In this document: positions 26,138 to 34,400 of the stretch, piece after piece | Position numbering within the stretch: the stretch's first letter is position 1 | Layout: each line of letters begins with the position of its first letter | NCBI RefSeq assembly: GCF_017298635.1 | Contig: NZ_CP071182.1 | Coordinates: forward strand, 1,674,001 to 1,738,000 | DNA: 64,000 nucleotides | DNA from: Paenalicyclobacillus mengziensis | GTDB taxonomy: Bacteria > Bacillota > Bacilli > Alicyclobacillales > Alicyclobacillaceae | Direction: 5' to 3' | The notes under the pieces: model-generated | Seen by the model: only the letters and a program-made list of their open reading frames with translations | Databases searched by the model: none | What the model was told of the DNA's origin: nothing | Made by a program: the position numbers and the translations under genes

Positions 26138-27283
26138 TTGCAACATTTGTATCTGACAGAGGAGCACAATCGGTTTCGGCAGACGTTTCGACGTTTTCTT
26201 GAGAAAGAAGCAGTACCGTTTTTCACACAATGGGAGCGCGAGCACCGTGTGCCTCGCGAGCTGTGGAAAAAACTTGGACAACAGGGCTACCTTGCCCCTT
26301 CCGTACCAGAGGCGTATGGCGGTGCAGAGGCAGATTTCGGATACTCAGTTGTGATTAACGAGGAACTTGAGCGCGTGGGATCCGGTATGGTCGGCATTGG
26401 CCTGCACAACGACATCGTCGTGCCGTACCTCATCGCATACGGAACAGAGGAACAGAAAGAGCGGTGGCTCCCAGGGTGTGTAACCGGAGACATCATCACG
26501 GCCATCGCCATGACGGAACCAGGAGCGGGATCGGACCTCGCAGGCATCCGCACAACGGCCATCCGCGACGGGGCCGATTATGTACTGAACGGACAGAAGA
26601 CATTTATCACAAACGGCATCCAGTCTGACCTCGTGGTGGTGGTATGCAAGACCAATCCCAATGCGAATCCACCTCACAGGGGCATGAGCCTGATTGTCGT
26701 TGAAACGGGGACTCCCGGATTTGGCCGCGGACGTCAACTTGAAAAAATTGGCCAACACAGTCAAGACACCGCAGAACTTTTCTTCGAGGATTGCCGGGTA
26801 CCTGCAACCAATCTGCTTGGAGAAGAAGGTCAGGCGTTTTCCTATCTCATGGAGAAGCTGCAGCAGGAACGGCTGCTCGTCGCCATTTCCGCACAAGTAG
26901 CCATGGAGGAATCGCTTCGCATCACGGTAGACTATGTCAAACAACGCACCGCCTTTGGACAGCCCATCAGTAAGTTTCAGAACACGCGCTTTAAAATTGC
27001 TGAGGTCGCGACGAAAGTGGCCGTTAGCCGGGCCTTTCTCGATGCGCTCATTGCCCGGCACATTGCTGGCGAATCGATTGTGACTGAGGTTTCCATGGCG
27101 AAGTGGTGGAGTACGGACACGGCGAAGGAAACGATTGCCGAGTGCATGCAACTACACGGTGGGTATGGCTACATGGAAGAGTATGAGATTGCACGCCGCT
27201 TTCGCGACATCCCGGTGATGGCAATTTACGCGGGAACAAACGAGATCATGAAGACCATTATTGCGAAAAATCTGGGACTATAA
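26138..27283 (+). CDS. Acyl-CoA dehydrogenase, LCAD-like
   Basis: FAD-dependent enzyme of beta-oxidation, about 381 residues. Family blocks are 'AIAMTEPGAGSDLAGIR', 'NGQKTFITNGIQSDLVVV' and 'ITVDYVKQRTAFGQPISKFQ'. The C-terminal loop reads 'AIYAGTNEIMK', with Ala where SCAD/MCAD have the catalytic Glu. As in LCAD and isovaleryl-CoA dehydrogenases, the Glu may come from helix G ('LQQERLLVAISAQ'). I prefer the TTG at 26138, which has GGAGGGG 5 nt upstream; an ATG at 26123 is inside that site. An upstream ATG at 26101 with AAGGAG opens a 34-codon frame that overlaps this start. Confidence 0.88.
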   Translation: MQHLYLTEEHNRFRQTFRRFLEKEAVPFFTQWEREHRVPRELWKKLGQQGYLAPSVPEAYGGAEADFGYSVVINEELERVGSGMVGIGLHNDIVVPYLIAYGTEEQKERWLPGCVTGDIITAIAMTEPGAGSDLAGIRTTAIRDGADYVLNGQKTFITNGIQSDLVVVVCKTNPNANPPHRGMSLIVVETGTPGFGRGRQLEKIGQHSQDTAELFFEDCRVPATNLLGEEGQAFSYLMEKLQQERLLVAISAQVAMEESLRITVDYVKQRTAFGQPISKFQNTRFKIAEVATKVAVSRAFLDALIARHIAGESIVTEVSMAKWWSTDTAKETIAECMQLHGGYGYMEEYEIARRFRDIPVMAIYAGTNEIMKTIIAKNLGL

Positions 27284-27387
27284 TTCGAGAAGCGGCAATC
27301 GATGGCTGCAACGGTGTACCACAGGCTTTTTCAATCCACGTGGTACACTCTAATAGTGGTACAACCGAATTGAATGGAGATGATAAG

Positions 27388-27690
27388 ATGAATTGCATCG
27401 TGAGTCAGGAAGCTGCTGACAAGCTCAAGGAGATTTTAAACGCGGAAGAAGACAAAAATCTGAAGCTCCGGGTGTTTGTTGCTCATGCCCATGGCGATCA
27501 CGCTCACTATGGCCTCGGCCTCGACTATCAAAAGGATACCGACGCAGTAGTGAAGACGGCAACAGGCGTTGAGATTTTGCTCGAAGACGGACAAGATTTT
27601 CTCGATGGTATCGAAATCGACTACCATCCGGAAAGTGACGAATGGAGCATTGTGAACCCGGCAAAAGGCGGGCATGAGCACCACCACTGA
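27388..27690 (+). CDS. HesB/IscA-like protein with His in place of cluster Cys
   Basis: 100-residue A-type (HesB-like) fold. IscA-type carriers hold Fe-S through a Gly-Cys-Ser-Gly loop and a C-terminal Cys-x-Cys. Here the loop reads 'VFVAHAHGDHAHYGLGLD' (about residues 28-45), with four His and no Cys, and the C-terminus ends 'GGHEHHH'. The only Cys is residue 3. A metal-binding role through His is suggested, but standard Fe-S transfer is unlikely. The rest ('EAADKLKEILNAEEDKN', 'DFLDGIEIDYHPESDEWSI') fits HesB. ATG 27388 has TGGAGATG upstream; the longer frame has no ribosome site. Confidence 0.82.
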   Translation: MNCIVSQEAADKLKEILNAEEDKNLKLRVFVAHAHGDHAHYGLGLDYQKDTDAVVKTATGVEILLEDGQDFLDGIEIDYHPESDEWSIVNPAKGGHEHHH

Positions 27691-27738
27691 GACGGGTACA
27701 TGACAATTGTTCGTGCGTGTGCCTTGTTTGTGCGTGTT

Positions 27739-27770
27739 CATGTAAGTAGGTATGCATGTAAGTAGGTAGT
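27739..27770. repeat. Two-copy tandem repeat, period 16 bp
   Basis: CATGTAAGTAGGTA occurs at 27739 and 27755 in the gap after the HesB-like gene. Confidence 0.7.
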
Positions 27771-27782
27771 GCGTTCGGGAAA

Positions 27783-27810
27783 TTTTAAAACCAGCCCTCA
27801 GTGGGGTTGG
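27783..27810 (-). terminator. Terminator of the CtaG gene
   Basis: On the minus strand an imperfect stem (CCAACCC paired with GGGCTGG) is followed by TTTTAAAATTT just past the CtaG stop. Confidence 0.75.
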
Positions 27811-27813
27811 CTC

Positions 27814-28617
27814 TTACTCGTACCAAATCGACTCGCTTTGGCCGAGATATTGACGAATTCCGGTGATTAAAAATGCTCCGCCCATAAAGACGAGCATTAA
27901 GATGGAGCCGAGTTGCATGTCTCCCAAAGGTGTTAACCAGGGAATCAAGCGCGGCGCAGTGACATAAAAACTGTACCACGGAACGCCAGACATCAGTTGC
28001 AGGATAGCGATAGGCATGCCGAGGTTGTAGTTGTAGAGCAGGTAAAGCAGTTTTTGCCCGCTCGTCAGCTCCTTCACACCTTCAATCCGGATGAGCAACG
28101 GTCCCCACATAAAAGCGGAGATGATGAAGAACACGACGTGCTCAAATAAGTGAAAGTTCTCATTTTCCAGTGCCAGGTTGTACAGGTACGGAGAGTGAAA
28201 ACCAGAGAGCACAATGTTAAATACTGCGCCTGCAACAAGAGGATGTGCCCAAATACGGACGATTTTTCCGAACCCCGGAAGATGCCACAAAGTACGGTAA
28301 AAGCCTTCCGGGAGGCCCTTTAATATGAGTGGTGTCATCATCGTAATTTCCAGCATGTGCTGCACCATGTGTGCCGAATAAAGATAGTTGTCGGAGAGAT
28401 AATCAAGCGGTCCGGCAAACGAAAAGTACATTAGCCAGCAACCGACGATAAATGACACAGTCTGCCTTGTTGTTGCCATATGGCGCCTGCCATAGAGACG
28501 GTACGCAAGCTTACCGTGCGCCAGTGTAAGATAGAGCACTTGCAATACAATCGATACGACGATGATTTCAGGCTGCCAGAGGTCGTTAAATGGTGCCTTT
28601 GCAAAGATCCCCCACAC
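27814..28617 (-). CDS. ctaG: Cytochrome c oxidase assembly factor, caa3 CtaG type
   Basis: Membrane protein of 267 residues with about seven segments, matching the caa3_CtaG family needed for maturation of caa3-type terminal oxidase in Bacilli. Signature residues are 'FAGPLDYLSDNYLYSAHMVQ' with the following 'HMLEITMMTPLILKGLP' (paired His that probably handle copper) and 'LSGFHSPYLYNLALENENFH'. It stands alone; oxidase subunits are not in the window. No clear ribosome site choice beyond the ATG at 28617. Confidence 0.9.
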   Translation of the reverse strand: MWGIFAKAPFNDLWQPEIIVVSIVLQVLYLTLAHGKLAYRLYGRRHMATTRQTVSFIVGCWLMYFSFAGPLDYLSDNYLYSAHMVQHMLEITMMTPLILKGLPEGFYRTLWHLPGFGKIVRIWAHPLVAGAVFNIVLSGFHSPYLYNLALENENFHLFEHVVFFIISAFMWGPLLIRIEGVKELTSGQKLLYLLYNYNLGMPIAILQLMSGVPWYSFYVTAPRLIPWLTPLGDMQLGSILMLVFMGGAFLITGIRQYLGQSESIWYE

Positions 28618-28647
28618 GTGTTGCTCACTCTCTTTCTCGTATCTCCG

Positions 28648-28677
28648 TTGGTACGATCACCCTTGGTACGATCACCC
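28648..28677. repeat. Perfect two-copy 15-bp tandem repeat
   Basis: TTGGTACGATCACCC is repeated head to tail without mismatch, upstream of the CtaG gene. Confidence 0.9.
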
Positions 28678-28881
28678 TTAATTTGTGCAAAACCGCCGGA
28701 ACTTTCGGAATTATTTCGGGACATACAGTATAGCTATTGTAACGCATCCGGAGCCAAGTGAGAGCAGTCGTTTTATGTGAGTTCTTGGAACTGAACTGGA
28801 ATAGCAGGAACTTTATCAGTCACTCTCACGGGTACCGCTGGAAAATGAGGCAACGACGCAGAGCATGAATGATGTTCAACA

Positions 28882-28913
28882 CATGAAAGCGTTCGAGTCG
28901 AGCGGCTTTCATG
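28882..28913. repeat. Inverted repeat upstream of the sedolisin gene
   Basis: CATGAAAGC (28882-28890) and GCTTTCATG (28905-28913) are perfect 9-bp arms around 14 nt, about 105 bp before the protease start. It may be an operator or an RNA hairpin. Confidence 0.55.
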
Positions 28914-29016
28914 GTGGTGTAGGTCTACCAAGTCAAGTTGTATCCGCAAGATAATAAGTATATATTTGGAATGCATAGTAAATTTAACGTAATTCAATAT
29001 CCTTGGAGGTGCACTG

Positions 29017-30954
29017 ATGAAAAAGAAGGCATGGCTTGGAGCAACAACCGCAATCATGACGACGGGTGGCTTGTTGATTGCTGCAGCAAGTACGCCGGTC
29101 ATGGCAGCACAGTCTGTTCCACAGGGAGTTTCTGCGCCAGTTGCACAGAGCGCGACGGTCTTTGGTACAACACCAACTAATGAGCCCGTAACTGTGAGTA
29201 TCATTCTGACGGCACGCAACCAGTCGCAACTCGCGAACTACATCCAGCAAACGGTCACTCCAGGAAGCCGGAACTATCGCAAATTCCTCTCAACGAAACA
29301 GTTTGCGCAAACTTATGGACAGTCGCCAGAGGTCATCCAGGCCATCGTCTCTTATTTCAAATCATATGGGATTTCCGCGCAAGTCTATCCAAATAACTTG
29401 GACATTACACTCAATGGGACTGCTGGTCAGTTCAACCAGGCCTTTGGTGTTGTGCTTCAGAACATGCAGTACAAGGGACAGAAGTTTCATGGTGTCACCA
29501 AGAACCCAAAACTGCCGAGCAGTTTGGCAGGCCCCATCTTAGCCGTCCTTGGTCTGACAAACTATGCACCGTTTAGTTCGAGTGCTGCTCAAGCTCCGGC
29601 CTCTGTCTTGCAGAAGCTGCCTACGTCAGCAACCACAGGCACCGCATCCGCACCCCCAGCCGGTTGGAATTCGCCACAGAATGTTGCGCAGCTCTACAAT
29701 ATCTCTCCACTCTATCAAAAGGGCGATGTGGGTCAAGGTCAAACACTCGGAATTGTGACCCTGGCCAGTGTAAATCCGAGTGACGCATACGCATACTGGA
29801 AGGCCTATGGCATCCAAACGAGTGCCAATCGGGTCTCCCTTGTCAACGTCGACGGCGGGGCTGGTGCACCATCTCTATCAGCGGGATCGGGCGAAACCAC
29901 GCTCGATGTAGAGCAGTCCGGTGCCATGGCACCGAAAGCAAACATTATTGTGTACCAGGCCCCGAATACCGACTACGGGTTTGTCGATGCTTTCTTTAAC
30001 GCGATTTCTGCCAACCAGGTAGGGTCTCTGTCCGCCAGTTGGGGGCTGAGTGAAAGTGCTGTGAACTACCTCATTTCATCGGGACAAGAGACACCGAACT
30101 ATGCGCAGGCTTTCAATGAAGCGTTTCAAGAGGCAGCCGCCCAAGGTATCAGCACCTTCGCTGCGACGGGGGACTACGGGGCGTATCAGGCCGTGAGCGA
30201 TCTCGGTACGACGAACCTCAGCGTCGGGGACCCCGCCGACAGCCCGTACATCACAGCTGCTGGTGGCACCACTCTACCGACGTCAGACAGCGCGTTACTC
30301 CAGCAACTTGGTATCAATGTTCCGCAACAACGCGCATGGGGGTGGGACTACCTGTTCCCGCTTTGGCAGGAGTTTGGTGCTCCAAACGAGCAGACCTGGG
30401 CAGAAGAAAATATTGGCGGCAGCAACGGCGGGTACAGCGTCATCTTCTCTGAGCCGAGCTACCAGCAAGGCGTGAGCGGCGTCAATCATTTCCAGGCTGT
30501 AAAGTGGTTTACGCCGACCAACAATAACACCAACTGGACATTCAACGCGAAGCCACCCGTCGTAGCTGGTCAAAGTAACGGTGGACGCGCGATGCCTGAT
30601 GTATCCATGAATGCCGATCCGATAACTGGCTACACGATTTACAGCACGCTGTTCGGCGGAGACAATTGGTCTTCGGGCTGGGGGGGCACCAGCTTCGTTG
30701 CGCCGCAGTTAAACGGAATTGCAGCTCTCATTAACGAATCGAGTGGTGGACGCGTTGGGTTCTGGAACCCGCAGATTTATCAGTTTGCTAAACAGAGTTC
30801 TTCACCGTTTACCCCGCTCAATACGACCGGTACGAGCAACGATAACTTGTACTACAGCGGCACTGCCGGCACCATTTACAACCCGGCAACGGGCTTGGGA
30901 ACCCCGGACGTGGCAAAGTTGGCCGCAGACTTCAAATTGGGCAGCACGAGGTAG
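29017..30954 (+). CDS. Kumamolisin-type sedolisin (S53) acid protease precursor
   Basis: Secreted pro-protease of 645 residues. A signal peptide (about 1-30, ending 'STPVMAAQ') precedes an S53 pro-domain (about 45-185, with 'GTTPTNEPVTVSIILTARNQ') and the subtilisin-like catalytic domain from about 215. Catalytic residues are Glu293 and Asp297 in 'GSGETTLDVEQSG', oxyanion Asp386 in 'AATGDYGAY' and Ser559 in 'GGTSFVAPQ'. There are about 60 extra residues between the oxyanion Asp and Ser compared with kumamolisin. 'NPATGLGTPDVAKL' near the end is part of the Ca2+ site. Kumamolisins act in acid, which suggests acid habitat. Strong GGAGG site 7 nt before the ATG. Confidence 0.94.
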   Translation: MKKKAWLGATTAIMTTGGLLIAAASTPVMAAQSVPQGVSAPVAQSATVFGTTPTNEPVTVSIILTARNQSQLANYIQQTVTPGSRNYRKFLSTKQFAQTYGQSPEVIQAIVSYFKSYGISAQVYPNNLDITLNGTAGQFNQAFGVVLQNMQYKGQKFHGVTKNPKLPSSLAGPILAVLGLTNYAPFSSSAAQAPASVLQKLPTSATTGTASAPPAGWNSPQNVAQLYNISPLYQKGDVGQGQTLGIVTLASVNPSDAYAYWKAYGIQTSANRVSLVNVDGGAGAPSLSAGSGETTLDVEQSGAMAPKANIIVYQAPNTDYGFVDAFFNAISANQVGSLSASWGLSESAVNYLISSGQETPNYAQAFNEAFQEAAAQGISTFAATGDYGAYQAVSDLGTTNLSVGDPADSPYITAAGGTTLPTSDSALLQQLGINVPQQRAWGWDYLFPLWQEFGAPNEQTWAEENIGGSNGGYSVIFSEPSYQQGVSGVNHFQAVKWFTPTNNNTNWTFNAKPPVVAGQSNGGRAMPDVSMNADPITGYTIYSTLFGGDNWSSGWGGTSFVAPQLNGIAALINESSGGRVGFWNPQIYQFAKQSSSPFTPLNTTGTSNDNLYYSGTAGTIYNPATGLGTPDVAKLAADFKLGSTR

Positions 30955-30989
30955 TACATACTGACGCACGACCAAAGCAAAGCCTACCA

Positions 30990-31017
30990 GGGGCCCTATT
31001 CAGGGCCCCTTCCTTTG
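30990..31017 (+). terminator. Terminator of the sedolisin gene
   Basis: Perfect 8-bp GC-rich stem GGGGCCCT / AGGGCCCC with a 4-nt loop, followed by TTCCTTT, 36 bp past the stop. Confidence 0.85.
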
Positions 31018-31110
31018 CAAGCTGTCGAGAGACTTCTCCGCATTCTGAGGCGACGAAAGGTGTCCTGTTGAGCTTTTCACGACCGTCAGTCACCCTTGTG
31101 CCTTTGTTGA

Positions 31111-31193
31111 TCAGGCTTTCACCGGTTGGACTCTCGTTGGGTGGGCCCTCGCCGGATGGACTCTCGTTGGTCAGGCCCTCGTTGGACTCTCGG
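31111..31193. repeat. Tandem repeats of about 30 bp, 2.5 copies
   Basis: TGGACTCTCGTTGG occurs at 31127 and 31157 (period 30) and a truncated TTGGACTCTCG at 31182, joined by GGCCCTCG-like sequence. It directly precedes the palindromic array. Confidence 0.8.
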
Positions 31194-31194
31194 G

Positions 31195-31405
31195 GATAAC
31201 GAGTTCTGAACGCGTTAATCAACTCTGCGCGAAGCACATCAAGTAGAAATAACGCGTTCCTGTCGCGTTATTGTCTAAACGGATCGGGATAACGCTTGTA
31301 CAACGCGTTATTTGCGAGGACCGAGAACTTAACACTTCCACAACGCGTTATTCAATGCCCGCCAAAGGCAGACCCAACGCAATAACGCTTCCACAACGCG
31401 CTATT
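31195..31405. repeat. Palindromic repeat array, cluster 2 (five units)
   Basis: Units of about 25 bp start at 31195, 31248, 31288, 31328 and 31381, spacing 53-40-40-53, the same layout as cluster 1. Best units are 31248 (AATAACGCG..CGCGTTATT) and 31381 (AATAACGCTTCCACAACGCG then CTATT). The loop often reads TTCCACAA or similar. The array lies between the convergent sedolisin and helicase genes. Confidence 0.9.
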
Positions 31406-31466
31406 TGGAACGCAGTCACGCGATTTGCAACGCAGGCGATAAGGAAGGCGACATTTCTGTTCCATG

Positions 31467-34400
31467 TCAGTCCGCCGTTCTGGCTAGTTGCGTTCCGTCC
31501 GCACCCTCGAGAACCATGGGCACACTCTGAGCCACGTTCGACCATTCCCGTCGCAGCTCCGCTGCTCGACGGATGACCCAATCCTTGATTTCCATGCCAC
31601 TTCTTGTGTCTTGAGGACCGTGCTGAATGTCGTTTTCCGTGTCCCTTAGCTCCTGGACGTTGTGTCGCTGGTCATGTCGCTGGCCGTCTTTTGCCATTCC
31701 CGCAGGCGGAATTCCCTCTGGTGGAATTCCAAGGGCCTCCAGGCGCTCATATACCGGTCTCATCGCGAGGTCTGGATTGCGGAAGAACTGGCTGCCCCGT
31801 ATGCGAACAAAGCGCCAGCCAAGCCGCTCGAGAATGGCTTGCCGAGCCATGTCGTCGGCAAGCTTCTCCGGTGGATGCCAGCGGTCTCCGTCACATTCCA
31901 CGGCCAGCCGTTTGCCGCCACCTTCCACGACCATGTCGATGCGGTACGCTCCGACAGACCACTGCGGCTTTACGCGGTACCCAGCGTTTACGAGTCGACT
32001 TAATACCAGCCGCTCGAACTCAGACTCGGTACGCTCCACCAACTGTTCGAGTTGTCTCGTGTATTGATAGGGGTCCATGGCATGTAGAATCAGTCTCCGG
32101 CGCAGGTCTCCTTCTTTCAGGTCAAGGTGGGGGTCAACAGAATGAACGACCCACAGTTGATCGCGTGCGCGACTGGCTGCAACGTTGTAGCGTTTGCGAG
32201 TGCGGTTATCGGGATCGGACAGCATTCGCAACGGCCCATCCCCAGACGGCGCATGGACCACTGATAGGAACATGACATCGCGTTCGTCACCCTGGAACTG
32301 GGCTGAATTGCCACAGCGGATGAGACGCTTCTGGTACAGCGTGGCAGACAGGTAGCGGCGCAGCAGCGAGTCAATCAGCATCGCTTGTTCGTCGCCAAGG
32401 AGTGAAATTACGCCAAATGTAGCATCTCGATAAGCCTCGTGTTCCGTCGCTGCCGTAAGCAGGGAAGCAATGGCCAACGCTTCTTGTTGGTTGACCTTGT
32501 TGGTGGACGTCGCTCCCTGAACGCGGTAGGGGACAGTCGGGGGCCGGAGAATGACCTGACTATCGTCCCGAAGTGGCTTGATGTCACCACCGTACGACAA
32601 GTGATTGCTAAACTGAATGATGGGTGCGACCGAGCGGAAGTGCTCGCGCAGCTGAACCTCAGGGAAGCTCGTCTTCGCCAGATCGTAAATTGAGGACTTC
32701 CCGTCGTAGATGGATGCGTTCGGAATCTCGGTCAGATAGGTGTCAATCAAGCGCTGAACTTCTTCCACCTTCTGACCGACGGCGTCTGGGCTCACCTGTT
32801 CATCGTCGCCGACAACAAGAACCTGGTTGCCGAAATAGAGACCTGTCAAAGCCATAACGTCAGCCTGACTGGCTTCATCGATGATGACAACGTCAAAGTG
32901 GTTCTGACCGGGGACGAAGTTCTCGATGACGCGGCTGAGCGGCATGATCCAAACCGGGACCGCCGTTTGGCACGTTGGCATCAGCTTTCGTGCCTCTGCA
33001 AGCAAACGGGGTGCGCGAATGCCTGTGCCTTTACCGGCCTTCTTAATGAGCGTCTTCCATCCCATCAGGGCTTGACGCTGCGCTAAGGTGGTTCGTTCAA
33101 CCTGCGCGCTCCAGGCCTTTTTCTCGACAAGGCTCGCGGTGACTTCGCGGAGTTTGCGGCTTCTGTCAGCTATTTTTGCTTGCAACTCATCCATCGAAGT
33201 CCGGGCGCGGTTATCGAGTTCTGCAGACAGTTGCCGCCACAACCATGCCTGATGGGGGTCGCCAGGCAGGGTACCCTGGCCGTGTATTCCACTGCGGTTT
33301 CTGATTGCTCCTGCAAAAGCGGGGGCTGCTGGCGTCAACTTCTGCAGCAATTCACTGCGCCGCTCGTAGAGTGCCGTCATAGCGTGCACTTGTACAAGCT
33401 CTGTATAGGCCTGATGATAAGATTTTGTATCCACATCAGCAACCGCACGGTGGATGTCAGTGACAACGTTGGAACCTGGCGCGAGATGCATGGCCTCGGT
33501 CAGTGTCCGCTCGAGATTTTGCAGTTTTGCATCCGTTTCTGCCCACGCCAGCCTATCTGCTTGCCTCTGTAAAGCGGGCAGCAACGCTTCGGTCAACAAC
33601 TTCGAAAGACGCACCAATTCCGCGTTCGGGGCGAGCACTTCGTCCACTTCGTCCATCAGGCTGTCGACGTCCAAACACTGTTCTTTCAGGGCATTCTCGA
33701 AGGGTATCCACTGTTTTTCATGCCAGTCCAGTTTTTGCGTCATCAGGTGGATAAACTGACGGGCCACCTCTTCCGGCCGATCCGTTAATGAGGCAACATC
33801 GGGACCACCGAGATCAGTCATTTGTCGTTGCCACCGCGCTTTCAACCGGTCGCGTGCGATGCGAAGTTCCATCCACGCTTGTAACGCTTCAAAGTGCTCG
33901 AGGGTAACAGGTGGCTGCCCGTCTACTTTTGTTTTCTCGATAAAATGCTTCCACTCGCGTTTTGTAAACAGCTTCAAGCCGTTCAGTTTGCCGCCAGACC
34001 GAAGATGGGCCACGATTTCATTCGCTGTCTGTGCACTCGCTTGCAGGTCCATCTCACGGGACACTTCAATGCCGTGCTTAAGAAAGTGTGGTTGCGCCAA
34101 GACGGATTGGTCGTACACGGATTCAATTTCTGTAACGAACTCGTCCCAAGCAAAGCGCAGTACGCCACCTTCCTTGCCCGCCATGAGCGCACTCATTTGC
34201 CAGGGCGCGTTCCCCTCGAGTGCTTTGGCGACAGTGGTTGCCTGTTTGATGAGTCCTTCCAGGGTGTCGACCGTCTGTTCTGGCGGCGTCTCGCTCCAAA
34301 GCCCTGCGCCTTGAGATAAATCGAAGGACTTCAGGCGTTCGCGCGTGCGAGCCAGTTGCTCAAACAGAGGAGGGGACAGTAAGCTCTCTGGGGCGGGCAG

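Larger units (their letters stand above)
28618..29016. other. Gap between CtaG and the sedolisin gene
   Basis: It holds a perfect two-copy 15-bp tandem repeat and a 9-bp inverted repeat, both listed separately, and probably the promoters of the two divergent genes, although I cannot assign good -35/-10 boxes. No gene is supported. Confidence 0.5.
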
